DNA of 64,000 nucleotides, from contig PKUO01000088.1 of the NCBI GenBank assembly GCA_002869585.1, positions 62,001 to 126,000 of the forward strand, in the 5' to 3' direction. The notes under the pieces were generated by a model that saw nothing but the letters and a program-made list of their open reading frames with translations, did no database searches and was not told the DNA's origin. Positions 24,888-34,110 of the stretch are shown here, piece by piece (position 1 is the stretch's first letter; every line of letters begins with the position of its first letter). This DNA is from Sedimenticola sp. (GTDB lineage Bacteria > Pseudomonadota > Gammaproteobacteria > Chromatiales > Chromatiaceae). The position numbers and the translations under genes were made by a program.

Positions 24888-25355
24888 TTAATCATAGTCG
24901 CGAATTACCAGGGTGCCAGCAAGTTTATCGTGCCAGCCCTGTTTGCGGCGATCGAAGGCCACCCAGATCAGCCCCAGCAGCAGGGGAATGATCGAGATGA
25001 AGTAGGCCAGATAGCGGCCGATGAGCTGGCCGGTGCTGGGTGCGGCATAGGTTTTCGCATCGACGATTTTCGCATGAATGAGCATCTTTCCCGGCGTGGC
25101 GGATTTATAGCGCCAGAACAGGATGATGGCCAGCGCGGGCAGCAGGTAGGAGATGATCAAGTCAGAGCTGCCGGCCAGCCCGTGACGGTCAGGCTGAAAG
25201 TATTCCGGCCCGTACACCGCATAGAGCATCGGGGCGGTGACCAGTCCGACAATCACTGAGTCAATCAGGGCCGCTCCCACGCGGGGCCAGAAACCGACGT
25301 ATTCAATGACCGCCTCCCTGGCCTGCCTGGCGGTGTCATCGCTGTTTGCTTGCAT
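24888..25355 (-). CDS. RDD family membrane protein
   Basis: A 155-residue inner-membrane protein with an RDD domain: VGFWPRVGAALIDSVIVGLVTAP (helix 1 with the Arg and Asp of the family), a second helix around residues 70-90, SATPGKMLIHAKIVDAKT, and a third helix before VAFDRRKQGWHDKLAGT. Function is unknown; some RDD proteins affect ion transport or modify membranes. ATG at 25355 is chosen because AAAGGAGG lies just upstream. It begins 14 bases after the aldo/keto reductase and is probably cotranscribed with it. Confidence 0.9.
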   Translation of the reverse strand: MQANSDDTARQAREAVIEYVGFWPRVGAALIDSVIVGLVTAPMLYAVYGPEYFQPDRHGLAGSSDLIISYLLPALAIILFWRYKSATPGKMLIHAKIVDAKTYAAPSTGQLIGRYLAYFISIIPLLLGLIWVAFDRRKQGWHDKLAGTLVIRDYD

Positions 25356-25369
25356 CTCCGGCACCTCCT

Positions 25370-26407
25370 TTAGGGGGCAGGGTTGGGCTGTCTGGCGTGA
25401 ATGGCCTCCAGTTCATCCAGGATCTCCTCGCTCAGGGTCAGGTTGATACTCTCCATATTGCTCTCCAGTTGCTGCATGCTGGTGGCGCCGATGATGGTGC
25501 TGGTGACAAACGGACGGCTGGTGACGAAGGCCAGGGCCATCTGCGCCGGATCGAGCTGGTGCCGCTCAGCCAGGGCGACATACTCGGCGGTCGCCTTGAC
25601 CGACTGGGGGTTTGAGTACCGGGTGTAATCCTCAAACAGGGTGAGGCGGGCATCCGCCGGTCTGGATGTCAGATACTTGCCCGACAGCACCCCAAAACCT
25701 AGTGGTGAGTAGGCAAGCAGTCCGACATCCTCGCGATGGGAGAATTCGGAGAGGCCAATCTCAAAGGTCCGGTTCAGCAGGCTGTAAGGGTTCTGAATGC
25801 TGACAATACGCGGCAGGTCCGACTCGTCAGAGACCTTCAGGTACTGCGCCACACCCCAGGGGGTCTCGTTAGAGATGCCTACATGGCGGATCTTTCCGAC
25901 CCTGACCAGGTCATCCAGCACCCCCAGGGTTTCGAGGATCGACACCGAATTGTCCTGTGCAGGATAGGGGTAGCCGAGTCGGCCGAAGAAGTTGGTTTTG
26001 CGATCCGGCCAGTGCAGTTGGTAAATATCAATGACATCCGTGCCCAGGCGTTTCAGACTCGCCTCGACTGCCGCCTCGATATTGGTGCGGTCAAGGCGTG
26101 GATGGCCGTCACGGTAGTAGGAGACCCGGTCCGCGGGGCCGACCACCTTGCTGCCGATGATCACCTTGTCACGGCAGCCCCGGCTCGCCAGCCAGCTGCC
26201 GATATAGCTTTCGGTCCTGCCCTGGGTCTCCGCCTTCGGGGGAACGGGGTAGAGTTCAGCGGTGTCTATGAAATTGATGCCAGCATCCAGCGCGCGGTCA
26301 AGCTGCTGATGGGCCTCGGCCTCGCTGTTCTGTTCGCCGAAGGTCATCGTTCCCAGGCAGAGTGCGCTGACCTGGATATCTGTTCGTCCGAGACGACGGT
26401 ATTGCAT
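25370..26407 (-). CDS. NADP(H)-dependent aldo/keto reductase (Tas-like)
   Basis: A 345-residue single-domain TIM-barrel oxidoreductase of the Tas/YajO-like group. The catalytic tetrad is visible: Asp and Tyr in DTAELYPVP, Lys in IIGSKVVG, and His in YQLHWPDR. The C-terminal IGATSMQQLESNMES binds the cofactor phosphate. Length and the insertion after LHWPDRKTNFFG match Tas. Substrate is unknown; family members reduce various aldehydes and ketones. It is divergent from the CbiM-like gene across 127 bases that contain TATAAT at 26475-26480. Confidence 0.92.
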   Translation of the reverse strand: MQYRRLGRTDIQVSALCLGTMTFGEQNSEAEAHQQLDRALDAGINFIDTAELYPVPPKAETQGRTESYIGSWLASRGCRDKVIIGSKVVGPADRVSYYRDGHPRLDRTNIEAAVEASLKRLGTDVIDIYQLHWPDRKTNFFGRLGYPYPAQDNSVSILETLGVLDDLVRVGKIRHVGISNETPWGVAQYLKVSDESDLPRIVSIQNPYSLLNRTFEIGLSEFSHREDVGLLAYSPLGFGVLSGKYLTSRPADARLTLFEDYTRYSNPQSVKATAEYVALAERHQLDPAQMALAFVTSRPFVTSTIIGATSMQQLESNMESINLTLSEEILDELEAIHARQPNPAP

Positions 26408-26534
26408 GCTTTACCCCTGGGTGATCTGGTTTTTGATATCGACCGGTTCGCAGTCGAGGCTGATTTTGAAAGGCTATAATTAGACATTCTAACGCACTAT
26501 AGAGAGCAGAAAAGGGCGATTACAGGCAGACTGA

Positions 26535-27200
26535 ATGGAATTAAGCAGTGGACTATTCTCAACCACGGTACTCGGCTGGATCACCGGCCTGTACACCCTG
26601 GTGCTGTTTAACGCCATTCGCCTCGCGCCCTGGCGGCGGCTGATGCAGGGCCATCTGCTGCATGTCTTTCTCGGCAGTTGTGTCGCGCTGGTCCTGCTCT
26701 GGAGCGTCAAGGCGCAGGTCAACAGCGGACTCACCTTCCACCTGCTGGGGGTGACAGCGCTGACCCTGATGTGCGGATGGTCGCTGGGCGTGATCGGCAG
26801 CGGCATCGCGCTGTTGGGGGTGACCATCAACAGCGGCAGCGGTTGGGAGATGTTCGGCCTGAATGCCATCATTCTCGGCGTGATGCCGGTCACCCTGAGC
26901 CAGGTGATACTGGTGCTGGTCAGGTCGCTGCTGCCTAAAAATTTCTTTATCTATGTGCTGATCAACGGATTTCTCACCGCCGGGTTCGTAGGACTGGTGA
27001 GCGGCTACCTGGCGGTTGGACTGCTGGTGCTGAGCGGCGCCTTTTCCATGTTTCAGCTGGAGGAGACCTTCATGCCGTTTTTTCCGCTGATGTTCATGCC
27101 CGAGGCCTTCCTCAATGGCTGGATCATGACGGTGATGGTGGTGTATCGTCCCCATTGGGTCTATTCGTTCAGTGATGAGCTGTACATCAAGGGAAAATAA
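26535..27200 (+). CDS. CbiM-like energy-coupling membrane protein
   Basis: A 221-residue, very hydrophobic protein with about six to seven membrane helices. The sequence pattern (GLFSTTVLGWITGLYTL at the N-terminus, FHLLGVTALTLMCGWSLG in the middle, PEAFLNGWIMTVMVVYRPHW at the C-terminus) fits the distant CbiM group often annotated as energy-coupling-factor transporter permease in gammaproteobacteria. Canonical CbiM needs CbiNQO partners for cobalt uptake; none is adjacent, so the substrate is unproven. The next gene, djlA, starts 12 bases later and may be cotranscribed. Confidence 0.75.
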   Translation: MELSSGLFSTTVLGWITGLYTLVLFNAIRLAPWRRLMQGHLLHVFLGSCVALVLLWSVKAQVNSGLTFHLLGVTALTLMCGWSLGVIGSGIALLGVTINSGSGWEMFGLNAIILGVMPVTLSQVILVLVRSLLPKNFFIYVLINGFLTAGFVGLVSGYLAVGLLVLSGAFSMFQLEETFMPFFPLMFMPEAFLNGWIMTVMVVYRPHWVYSFSDELYIKGK

Positions 27201-27212
27201 CGGGAGTCTGCA

Positions 27213-28025
27213 TTGAGCTGGTGGGGAAAGGTTGTAGGTGGCGCATTTGGGTTTATGCTGGGCGGTCCCCTGGGGGCGTTGCTGGGGGCGGTGCTCGGGC
27301 ATAACCTCGACAAGGGCATCGCCGGAATACAGATTGACGAAGAGCTCTCGCCCGGTGACCGGGAGCGGGTGCAGACGGCGTTTTTCACCGCTACCTTTTC
27401 GGTCATGGGCGCGATCGCCAAGGCTGACGGGCGCGTCTCGCCGGATGAGATCGCCCTGGCCGAGTCGGTCATGCGTGACATGGATCTCGATCCGCAGATG
27501 CGCAAGACCGCCATCAATCTGTTCAACCAGGGCAAGGCGGACGGCTTCCCGCTGGATGATGTGCTGCTGCAGTTTCGCCAGGAGTGTCACCGGCGCAACA
27601 CCCTGATCCAGATGTTCATCGAGATCCAGCTCCAGGCCGCCTATGCCGATGGCCAGTTTGATGCTGCCGAGGATCGCCTGTTGTTGCACATCTGCGCCCA
27701 ACTGGGGATTCCCGAATTCGTATTTCGCCGGCTGGAGAAGATGATCAAGGCCGAACGCCACTACGGTCGGGCCGGTGCTGGCAGGCAGCAATCCCGCCAG
27801 CAACCGAAGGGCCCGACCCTGGCGGATGCCTACGCCATCCTGAATGTGGCCTCCAGCAGCAGTGATGCGGAGGTGAAGAAGGCCTACCGCCGGCTGATGA
27901 GTCAGCATCATCCCGACAAGCTGGTGGCCAAGGGGCTGCCCGAGGAGATGATGAAGATGGCGGCCCAGAAGACCCACGAGATCCGCCAGGCCTATGAGCA
28001 GATCAAGGAGTCGCGCGGGTTCTAG
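27213..28025 (+). CDS. djlA: Co-chaperone DjlA-like DnaJ protein
   Basis: A 270-residue protein with three parts: a Gly-rich N-terminal hydrophobic segment (about residues 5-30) anchoring it in the inner membrane, a TerB-like helical domain (about 55-180, with AKADGRVSPDEI and AYADGQFDAAED), and a C-terminal J domain with the HPD motif (QHHPDKL). DjlA stimulates the ATPase of DnaK at the membrane. The start is TTG at 27213, preceded by GGGAG. TAG is the natural stop, directly after the end of the J domain. Confidence 0.93.
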   Translation: MSWWGKVVGGAFGFMLGGPLGALLGAVLGHNLDKGIAGIQIDEELSPGDRERVQTAFFTATFSVMGAIAKADGRVSPDEIALAESVMRDMDLDPQMRKTAINLFNQGKADGFPLDDVLLQFRQECHRRNTLIQMFIEIQLQAAYADGQFDAAEDRLLLHICAQLGIPEFVFRRLEKMIKAERHYGRAGAGRQQSRQQPKGPTLADAYAILNVASSSSDAEVKKAYRRLMSQHHPDKLVAKGLPEEMMKMAAQKTHEIRQAYEQIKESRGF

Positions 28026-28331
28026 GCCCTGCTTCCGTAGGCGGTTCTTTTCACTGATGCCCTTTTCGCTACCAGATCACTATACCCTTAACCTAACAAT
28101 GCTATGGTTTTGCGCCAGGACTATTTGCGGTTCCGCGATTATAAATATTAAAATATAATAATAAGTAAGATTTATTTCCAATTTGTGGTAAACAGGATAG
28201 GGTACTCCACGTAGCCTTTATCCCATGGACGGGGTAGAAAAAAATAATAATCACCCCGTGTGGTCTTCCAGGCTGGATTGCTTGTGGCATAACCGACCAC
28301 ACCATAAGAACACGGTGTAAATCGATGGCTC
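28026..28331. other. AT-rich intergenic region before the GGDEF-EAL gene
   Basis: About 300 bases without a gene. Positions 28135-28180 are almost pure A/T and probably form part of a promoter, but I see no unambiguous -35/-10 pair. Confidence 0.5.
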
Positions 28332-30275
28332 ATGTCACTTCAAAATCAACCTCTCCAGTCCCTGACTGTGATGCTATTGAAGGGTGGGCTGAATATGGCC
28401 GGTGAAGCTGCGGGCAGACCACAATACCTTCGCTATCTGCTGCTATCTCTGCTGTTGATCTGGGGTGTTGCCGGGCTGCAGCAGCATTTCTCTTTAGAGA
28501 CCTTTCACCCACAATTCTTTGTGTTACCTACCCTGGTGGCGGTGATTACCGGCTTACTTCTGGCACGCCTTACCTACCTCGAGGCCCAGGCCCGGCACCG
28601 ACGGGACCAGTTTCAGGCGATGGCGGATTTCGCCATGGAGTTCACCTATTTGCGCAGGCTGGATGGCACCTATGACTATGTCTCGCCCTCCTGCGAGACT
28701 ATCACTGGCTATCTACCCCAGGAGTTCTATGCCCAGCCGAGCCTGATGGATCAGCTGATTCACCTGGATGATCTCGACAAGTGGAACGGCCACGTACACT
28801 CGATCAACAGCACCGACACCCCGGAAACCCTGGAAATCAGGATTGTCAGGAAGGATGGTGAGGTCGTCTGGGTGGAGCACCTCTGTTGCCCGGTGTTCGA
28901 TGATAATGGCAGGCAGACCGGGGTGCGTTCCACCAATCTGGATATCACCAAGCGGCGCATGGCGGAAGAGGATATCCGGCGCATGGCCTTCTATGATCCC
29001 CTGACCGATCTGCCCAACCGGCGTTCGCTGGAGGTGGAGATCAGAAACCATATTCATTCCAGCATGGAAGGCAGCGGATTTGCCGTGCTGTTCCTGGATA
29101 TGCGCCGCTTCAAGAACATCAACGACAGCTTTGGCCATGCCTTCGGCGATAAGCTGCTGAAAGAGATGTCGGCGCGCCTGGTCAATCTCCCGGAACAGCT
29201 CTACGTCAGCCGCTTCGGCGGCGACGAGTTTGTATTCATTGCGCCGGGGGTGGTGAACAACGATGACGCGCGCCGTCTCGGACAGCTGATCCTGGAGGCG
29301 ATTGAACAGCCGATCACCATCGCCGGTGTCGAGCTCTACCTGTCAGCCAGTCTCGGCATCTCTTTCTATCCGCGCGACGGTGAGGATGTGGATGCCTTGA
29401 TCAGCGCGGCGGATACCGCCATGTACCGCCTCAAGGGCGATCATGACCAGCGGGTGAGCATCTACTCCGGGGTGTTCAGCGATCAGGTGTCGCGTTTTGT
29501 CACCACCGAGCACAGCATCTACAAGGGGTTGCAGGAGCGGCAGTTTGTCAACTTCTACCAGCCGAAAGTAGACCTGCAGAGCGAACGGATCGTAGGGCTC
29601 GAGGCGCTGGTGAGGTGGCAGCATCCGGATCTCGGACTGGTGCTGCCGGGCGAATTTATCGACGTCGCCGAGGAGACCGGGCAGATCGTCGAACTGGGGC
29701 GCATGGTCATGGAACAGGCGGTGCGTGACCTGAGGGACTGGCAGGAACAGGATATTGCCGTACCGGTTTCGGTCAACGTATCCGCCCGGCAGTTTACCAG
29801 CCAGATATTCACCGAACAGTGCGTTCGGCGTTTCGAGACCCACCAGATCGATCCCGCCCTGATTAGCCTGGAAGTGACCGAGCAGGTGTTTCTGGGGGAT
29901 ATCGACCGCGCCAAGCGGCGTTTGCAGAAGTTTAAGGACAAAGGGGTATCGGTCGCCCTGGATGATTTCGGCAAGGGCTACTCCTCGCTCAACTACCTCA
30001 AGCAACTGCCGATCGACACCCTGAAGATCGATCGCGATTTTATCCATGATATCTCGGGCGATTCCCGCGCCCAGGCGATTCTCAAGGTGATCCTGGGCAT
30101 GAGCCACGAACTGGGCCTGGATATCGTTGCCGAGGGGGTGGAGACCGAAGAGCAGCGCAGGCTGTTGCTGGAGATGGGCTGCCGGGTCGCCCAAGGGTTC
30201 TATTTTCATCACCCGATGCCCGCCAGTCAGATCGAGCTGTTGCTCCAGGGGCAGCGGGTTGGCGCCAGGGCCTAG
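28332..30275 (+). CDS. Membrane PAS-GGDEF-EAL c-di-GMP enzyme
   Basis: A 647-residue signalling protein. Two membrane helices (about residues 33-52 and 58-76) are followed by a PAS domain (95-213), GGDEF domain (215-380, intact RFGGDEF) and EAL domain (395-643, EALVRWQHP, plus DDFGKGYSSLNYLKQLPIDTLKID). It could make and degrade c-di-GMP; both active-site signatures look complete. ATG at 28332 gives the longest form; ATG at 28395 has a better ribosome site and would remove 21 residues. Its TAG stop overlaps the TAG stop of the convergent serB within the tetranucleotide CTAG. Confidence 0.93.
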   Translation: MSLQNQPLQSLTVMLLKGGLNMAGEAAGRPQYLRYLLLSLLLIWGVAGLQQHFSLETFHPQFFVLPTLVAVITGLLLARLTYLEAQARHRRDQFQAMADFAMEFTYLRRLDGTYDYVSPSCETITGYLPQEFYAQPSLMDQLIHLDDLDKWNGHVHSINSTDTPETLEIRIVRKDGEVVWVEHLCCPVFDDNGRQTGVRSTNLDITKRRMAEEDIRRMAFYDPLTDLPNRRSLEVEIRNHIHSSMEGSGFAVLFLDMRRFKNINDSFGHAFGDKLLKEMSARLVNLPEQLYVSRFGGDEFVFIAPGVVNNDDARRLGQLILEAIEQPITIAGVELYLSASLGISFYPRDGEDVDALISAADTAMYRLKGDHDQRVSIYSGVFSDQVSRFVTTEHSIYKGLQERQFVNFYQPKVDLQSERIVGLEALVRWQHPDLGLVLPGEFIDVAEETGQIVELGRMVMEQAVRDLRDWQEQDIAVPVSVNVSARQFTSQIFTEQCVRRFETHQIDPALISLEVTEQVFLGDIDRAKRRLQKFKDKGVSVALDDFGKGYSSLNYLKQLPIDTLKIDRDFIHDISGDSRAQAILKVILGMSHELGLDIVAEGVETEEQRRLLLEMGCRVAQGFYFHHPMPASQIELLLQGQRVGARA

Positions 30276-31483
30276 CTGACCTCGCGGTCGCGCACTCCCA
30301 GCAGATAGAGAATGCTGTCCAGCCCCAGGGTCGAGATGGCATGTCGGGCGTTCTGGCGCACCACCGGTTTGGCGTGAAAGGCCACCCCGAGTCCGGCCAA
30401 GCTGAGCATCGGCAGGTCATTGGCGCCGTCACCCACCGCGATCACCTGCTGCAGGCTGATGTTCATCTCCTTGGCCATCTGCTGCAGCAGTTCGGCCTTC
30501 TTGGCGCCATCGACGATTTCGCCTTTGACCCTGCCGGTGAGTTTTCCCTCGGCTATATCCAGCTCATTGGCCGAAATGCAGTCGACGCCGAGCCGCTGCT
30601 GCAGGGTCTGGGCGAAGTAGCTGAAACCTCCGGAGAGAATCCCGACTCGATAGCCGAGCTTTTTCAGGTTCGAGATGAGCCTCTCGGCGCCTTCGGTTAT
30701 CGGCAGGCTTTCGGCAATATCGCTGAGCACCGACTCATCCAGCCCCTCCAGTAGGGCCAGCCGGCGGCGGAAGCTCTCCTTGAAATCGATATCGCCGCGC
30801 ATCGCCGCTTCGGTAATGCCGGCCACCTGTTCGCCCACGCCGGCGGCCTTGGCCAGTTCGTCGATCACCTCGACCTGGATCAGGGTGGAGTCCATGTAGA
30901 ACACGATCAGACGCCGGTTTCGCCGGTAGAGATCGTCGGCCTGGAAGGCGATATCCACCTCCTCGGTGCTGCTGATCTCGAGCAGGTCATGGCGCAGGGA
31001 TGCCAGGTCATTGACCTCGCCACGCACCGAAAACTCGATGCAGGCGCGTTTGCCGGCATCGGGGGTCTTCAGGGAAAAGCGTCCGGATAGCCGGGTGATG
31101 CCGTCGATGTTGAGCTGGTGGGCGGAGACGATGTGGGCCACCCGCGAGAGTATCTGCGCGGGCAGTATCCGCCCGAGCAGGGTGATGATGTAACGGGGCT
31201 TGCCCTGAAAGCCGACCCAGCGCTCATACTCGTCATCATCGATCGGCGTGAAGGTGATGTTTAATCCCAGTTGATGGGCCTGGAACAGCAGATCTTTGAG
31301 GATAGGTCCGGACTGGGCCTTGGGCGGTACATCCAGCAGCATGCCGAGGGAGAGGTGATCATGGATCACCGCCTGGCCGATATCCAGGATGTTCACCTGG
31401 TTGTCGGCCAGCACCTGGGTCAGTGCGGCGGTCAGACCAGGATGGTCCTGGCCGGTGATGTTGAGCAGGATAATTTCACGCAT
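30272..31483 (-). CDS. serB: Phosphoserine phosphatase with catalytic Asp replaced by Tyr
   Basis: A 403-residue SerB with N-terminal ACT-like regulatory regions (residues 1-170) and a C-terminal HAD domain, which should hydrolyse phosphoserine to serine. Most HAD motifs are intact: LSGGFSYFAQ, the Lys of GAKKAELL, and AVGDGANDLPM. Motif I, normally FDMDST, reads FYMDST here: the nucleophilic first Asp is a Tyr codon (TAC at 30896-30898, codon 196). A single G-to-T change explains it. If real, the enzyme should be inactive, and serine would need another source. It overlaps the upstream-facing EAL gene by four bases. Confidence 0.93.
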   Translation of the reverse strand: MREIILLNITGQDHPGLTAALTQVLADNQVNILDIGQAVIHDHLSLGMLLDVPPKAQSGPILKDLLFQAHQLGLNITFTPIDDDEYERWVGFQGKPRYIITLLGRILPAQILSRVAHIVSAHQLNIDGITRLSGRFSLKTPDAGKRACIEFSVRGEVNDLASLRHDLLEISSTEEVDIAFQADDLYRRNRRLIVFYMDSTLIQVEVIDELAKAAGVGEQVAGITEAAMRGDIDFKESFRRRLALLEGLDESVLSDIAESLPITEGAERLISNLKKLGYRVGILSGGFSYFAQTLQQRLGVDCISANELDIAEGKLTGRVKGEIVDGAKKAELLQQMAKEMNISLQQVIAVGDGANDLPMLSLAGLGVAFHAKPVVRQNARHAISTLGLDSILYLLGVRDREVS

Positions 31484-31488
31484 GGCGG

Positions 31489-31812
31489 TTAAAACCTCTG
31501 CTCGCCTTCGTAGAGATAGGGTTCCAGTTTCGGCGGCATCTGCAGGAAAAAGCCCTGATCACGCAAGCTCGCCATCACCCGGGTCGTATCCTCGCGCGCC
31601 AGCGATAGCGCCGGGTGGAGCTGCAGTTGCATGACAAACTGGGGTTTACCAAAGCCTTTGAGCAGTGCCGGAGGCAGCTGTTCGAAGGCATCCTGATGGG
31701 CCAGGTAGAGATACATCTCCTGTTTCAGGCTGCTGCGATAAATCCAGCAGGGCAGTTGGTCGGGTGTCGATGGATCCATGGAAGGGCCTGTGTCTGTTGC
31801 CGCGTTCGGCAT
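31489..31812 (-). CDS. YcgL domain protein
   Basis: A 107-residue (or 96-residue from Met at 31779) protein of the YcgL family. Core features are CWIYRSSLKQEMYLYLAHQDAFEQLP near the N-terminus, followed by LKGFGKPQFVMQLQLHP. The function is unknown; the family is small and gammaproteobacterial. Neither possible start has a strong ribosome site. It lies between the GIY-YIG gene and serB with only a few bases on each side, so the three are probably one transcript. Confidence 0.88.
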   Translation of the reverse strand: MPNAATDTGPSMDPSTPDQLPCWIYRSSLKQEMYLYLAHQDAFEQLPPALLKGFGKPQFVMQLQLHPALSLAREDTTRVMASLRDQGFFLQMPPKLEPYLYEGEQRF

Positions 31813-31813
31813 T

Positions 31814-32080
31814 CTAACTGAAACGGGCAGCGGAAATCAGCGCCAGCTTGTCGCCCGCCGTCATCTGCTTGATGCGGTATTCACGCTTGCAGGCCGCGGC
31901 CCGGCATTCGACGGTCTCGACATAGACCAATTCCACCGGCCGGCGCGCTCGGGTGTAGCGGGCGCCCTTGCTGCTGTGGTTGTGTTCCTGCATGCGCCGT
32001 TGCGGGTCGGTGGTGATGCCGGTGTAGAGGCTGCCGTCATTGCAACGCAACACATAGACATACCATGCCCCAGGGCCCAC
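31814..32080 (-). CDS. GIY-YIG domain protein (UPF0213)
   Basis: An 88-residue single-domain GIY-YIG protein: YVYVLRCNDGSLYTGITTDPQRRMQEH, with Tyr-Val-Tyr and Tyr-Thr-Gly as the two halves of the signature, then the conserved Arg of TDPQRR. Related UPF0213 proteins are predicted nucleases whose cellular role is unclear. GTG at 32080 is chosen since AGGAAG sits just before it and the gene then begins 17 bases after gdhA; a longer frame would lie inside gdhA. It ends one base before the YcgL start region. Confidence 0.85.
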   Translation of the reverse strand: MGPGAWYVYVLRCNDGSLYTGITTDPQRRMQEHNHSSKGARYTRARRPVELVYVETVECRAAACKREYRIKQMTAGDKLALISAARFS

Positions 32081-32097
32081 TACTTCCTGTCTGCTGC

Positions 32098-33432
32098 TCA
32101 GGGCCAGATTCCCCGCACCAGGGTAAGGTGCGCCACCCGCTCGATGGCGACCACCATGGCGGCGGTACGCAGATCGGTTCGGATATCCGAACCCTCGGGG
32201 GTCTCTGAGGGAAAGCGACGCCAGCGGTCGATGACGGCATCGGTGGCGTGGAACATCTTGTCGCGCAGTTTGCGATTGACATCCTCCAGGGGCCACTCCT
32301 GGTTCTCGTTGTTCTGTACCCATTCGTAATAACTGACCGTGACGCCGCCGGCGTTGGCGAGGATATCCGGCAGGATATAGACGCCGCGTTCGGTGAGTAT
32401 GTCATCCGCCTCGGGGGTGATCGGACGGTTGGCCGCTTCGACGATCAGCCGGGCCTTGATCTGGTCGGCGTTATCCGCCTTGATCTGGTTGCCCAGCGCG
32501 GCCGGGATCAGTATGTCACACTCCTGGGACAGCAGGTCCTGGTTGGTGATGGTCCGGGTTTCCGGCAGGCCGACCACGGTTCCGTGTTCTCGCTTCCAGG
32601 CCTCAACTGCGGGAACATCCAGGCCACCGTTCAACGAGGCGATACCGCCCTGGGAATCGCTCACTGCAATGATCTGTGCGCCGGCCTCTGAAAACAGTCG
32701 CGCGGCAAACGACCCCACCTGACCATAGCCCTGAATGACCACCCGTGTGCCCTGCAGGCTACCCAGGCCCTCGATTGGGGAGAGCGACAGGAAGCGTTCG
32801 GTGACATACAGGCAACCCCGTGCGGTGGCGTCCTCGCGGCCGGGCGACCCGCCCATCTCCAGCGGTTTGCCGGTGACCACCGGGCGGTTGTTCTTGCCCG
32901 GGTGCATCATGTCATAGGTGTCATAGATCCAGGCCATGGTCTGGGCATTGGTGTACATGTCCGGCGCCGGGATGTCGGTGTGCGGGCCGATATTGTCACC
33001 CAGTTCCGTGATGAAACGGCGGGTGATGCGGCGCAGCTCCCCCTGGGAGAGCGCCTTTGCGTCGCAGGCGACGCCGCCCTTGGCGCCACCGAAGGGGACC
33101 TTTACCAGGGCGCACTTCCAGGTCATCAGGGTGGCCAGGGCGACCACCTCGTCCTCGTCCACGCAGGGGTGAAAGCGCATACCGCCCTTGCCGGGGCCGA
33201 GCACAGTGTTGTGCAGCACCCGGTAGCCGTGAAAGGTCTGCACCGAGCCGTCATCCATCTCCACCGGAAAGCAGGTGCTGATGACGCGTTTCGGGTAGCT
33301 GAAAAAATCGATCAGCCCCTGTTTCAGACCCTCCAGATGCCGGGTGGCGCGTTCGAATTGCTGGTGGCTGATATGGTAGGGCGAAAGATCCTCATCGCTG
33401 CATCCAGTATCTGGCGAGAGCTGTTTTTGCAT
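32098..33432 (-). CDS. gdhA: Glutamate dehydrogenase
   Basis: A 444-residue Glu/Leu/Phe/Val dehydrogenase. Motifs: GPGKGGMRFHP, WKCALVKVPFGGAKGGVACDA (catalytic Lys in the latter), HTDIPAPDMYTNAQTMAWIYDTY, and the Rossmann loop VVIQGYGQVGS. It interconverts 2-oxoglutarate plus ammonia and glutamate. The hexameric size class of about 450 residues suggests a catabolic or NAD-type enzyme, but cofactor choice is not certain. Together with glnK-amtB at 44 kb it fits ammonium handling. It starts the minus-strand run that continues into the GIY-YIG, YcgL and serB genes. Confidence 0.94.
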   Translation of the reverse strand: MQKQLSPDTGCSDEDLSPYHISHQQFERATRHLEGLKQGLIDFFSYPKRVISTCFPVEMDDGSVQTFHGYRVLHNTVLGPGKGGMRFHPCVDEDEVVALATLMTWKCALVKVPFGGAKGGVACDAKALSQGELRRITRRFITELGDNIGPHTDIPAPDMYTNAQTMAWIYDTYDMMHPGKNNRPVVTGKPLEMGGSPGREDATARGCLYVTERFLSLSPIEGLGSLQGTRVVIQGYGQVGSFAARLFSEAGAQIIAVSDSQGGIASLNGGLDVPAVEAWKREHGTVVGLPETRTITNQDLLSQECDILIPAALGNQIKADNADQIKARLIVEAANRPITPEADDILTERGVYILPDILANAGGVTVSYYEWVQNNENQEWPLEDVNRKLRDKMFHATDAVIDRWRRFPSETPEGSDIRTDLRTAAMVVAIERVAHLTLVRGIWP

Positions 33433-33532
33433 GGACTACCCCTGGTTGGCGGATGTTCGGCTGCGTGAAACGGAAATCAGATTCTATACTCTAACTATAT
33501 GCAGGATTAGGCAAGTTTTGACAGGAGCAGTC

Positions 33533-34066
33533 ATGAATTACCCGATATCTGGACGCTTGTTGGTGTTACCGTTCTTGGCGCTCATAGTGGCAGGCTGTGC
33601 CAGCCAGTTGCCCAAATCGATTGAGGCGGTTGATGTCGTGATGGCCGATGTGCGCGCCGTTCGCGATCAGCCTGGGGCATTCGTCGGCAAGCGGGTTCGC
33701 TGGGGCGGGCAGATCATCTCGGTGGAGAACCTGAAGGATCATTCGCTGGTAACGGTGCTGGCGCGTCCGCTGCAGAGCAACGGCCGGCCGGATAACGACC
33801 GTCAGAGCGCAGGGCGTTTCATTGCCCACCTGAGTGGGTTTGTCGATCCGGCAGAATATGCCAAGGATGCCCAGCTCACCGTCCTGGGGCGTGTCACCGG
33901 CGCGGTGAAGAAGCCGGTGGGTGAGTACCCCTACCTCTATCCCCAGGTGGGGGTTGAGGGTCACTATTTATGGCCACCCCTGCCGGAGCGCGAGGTGATC
34001 TACTACGATCCCTATTTCGACCCCTGGTATCGCCCCTGGTGGCACCGTTACCCCTATTGGCGATGA
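33533..34066 (+). CDS. slp: Slp family outer-membrane lipoprotein
   Basis: A 177-residue lipoprotein. The signal peptide ends at the lipobox IVAGC (Cys about residue 22). The mature part has VRDQPGAFVGKRVRWGGQIISVEN and FIAHLSGFVDP, typical of Slp, followed by a Tyr/Trp/Pro-rich C-terminus. Slp proteins are starvation- or stationary-phase-induced in enterobacteria; their function is not defined. ATG at 33533 follows ACAGGAGCAG; the longer frame back to 33431 has no ribosome site and overlaps the divergent gdhA. Confidence 0.9.
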   Translation: MNYPISGRLLVLPFLALIVAGCASQLPKSIEAVDVVMADVRAVRDQPGAFVGKRVRWGGQIISVENLKDHSLVTVLARPLQSNGRPDNDRQSAGRFIAHLSGFVDPAEYAKDAQLTVLGRVTGAVKKPVGEYPYLYPQVGVEGHYLWPPLPEREVIYYDPYFDPWYRPWWHRYPYWR

Positions 34067-34110
34067 CTGAAAGATCTATGAATTCCGGCGTCTAGAGGCG
34101 AAGGGTGTTG

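Noticed and set aside
26559-27977. Long minus-strand frame (472 codons) across the CbiM-like and djlA genes
   Set aside because: It crosses two well-supported plus-strand genes and its translation is low-complexity, rich in His, Gln and Leu, as usual for antisense reading.
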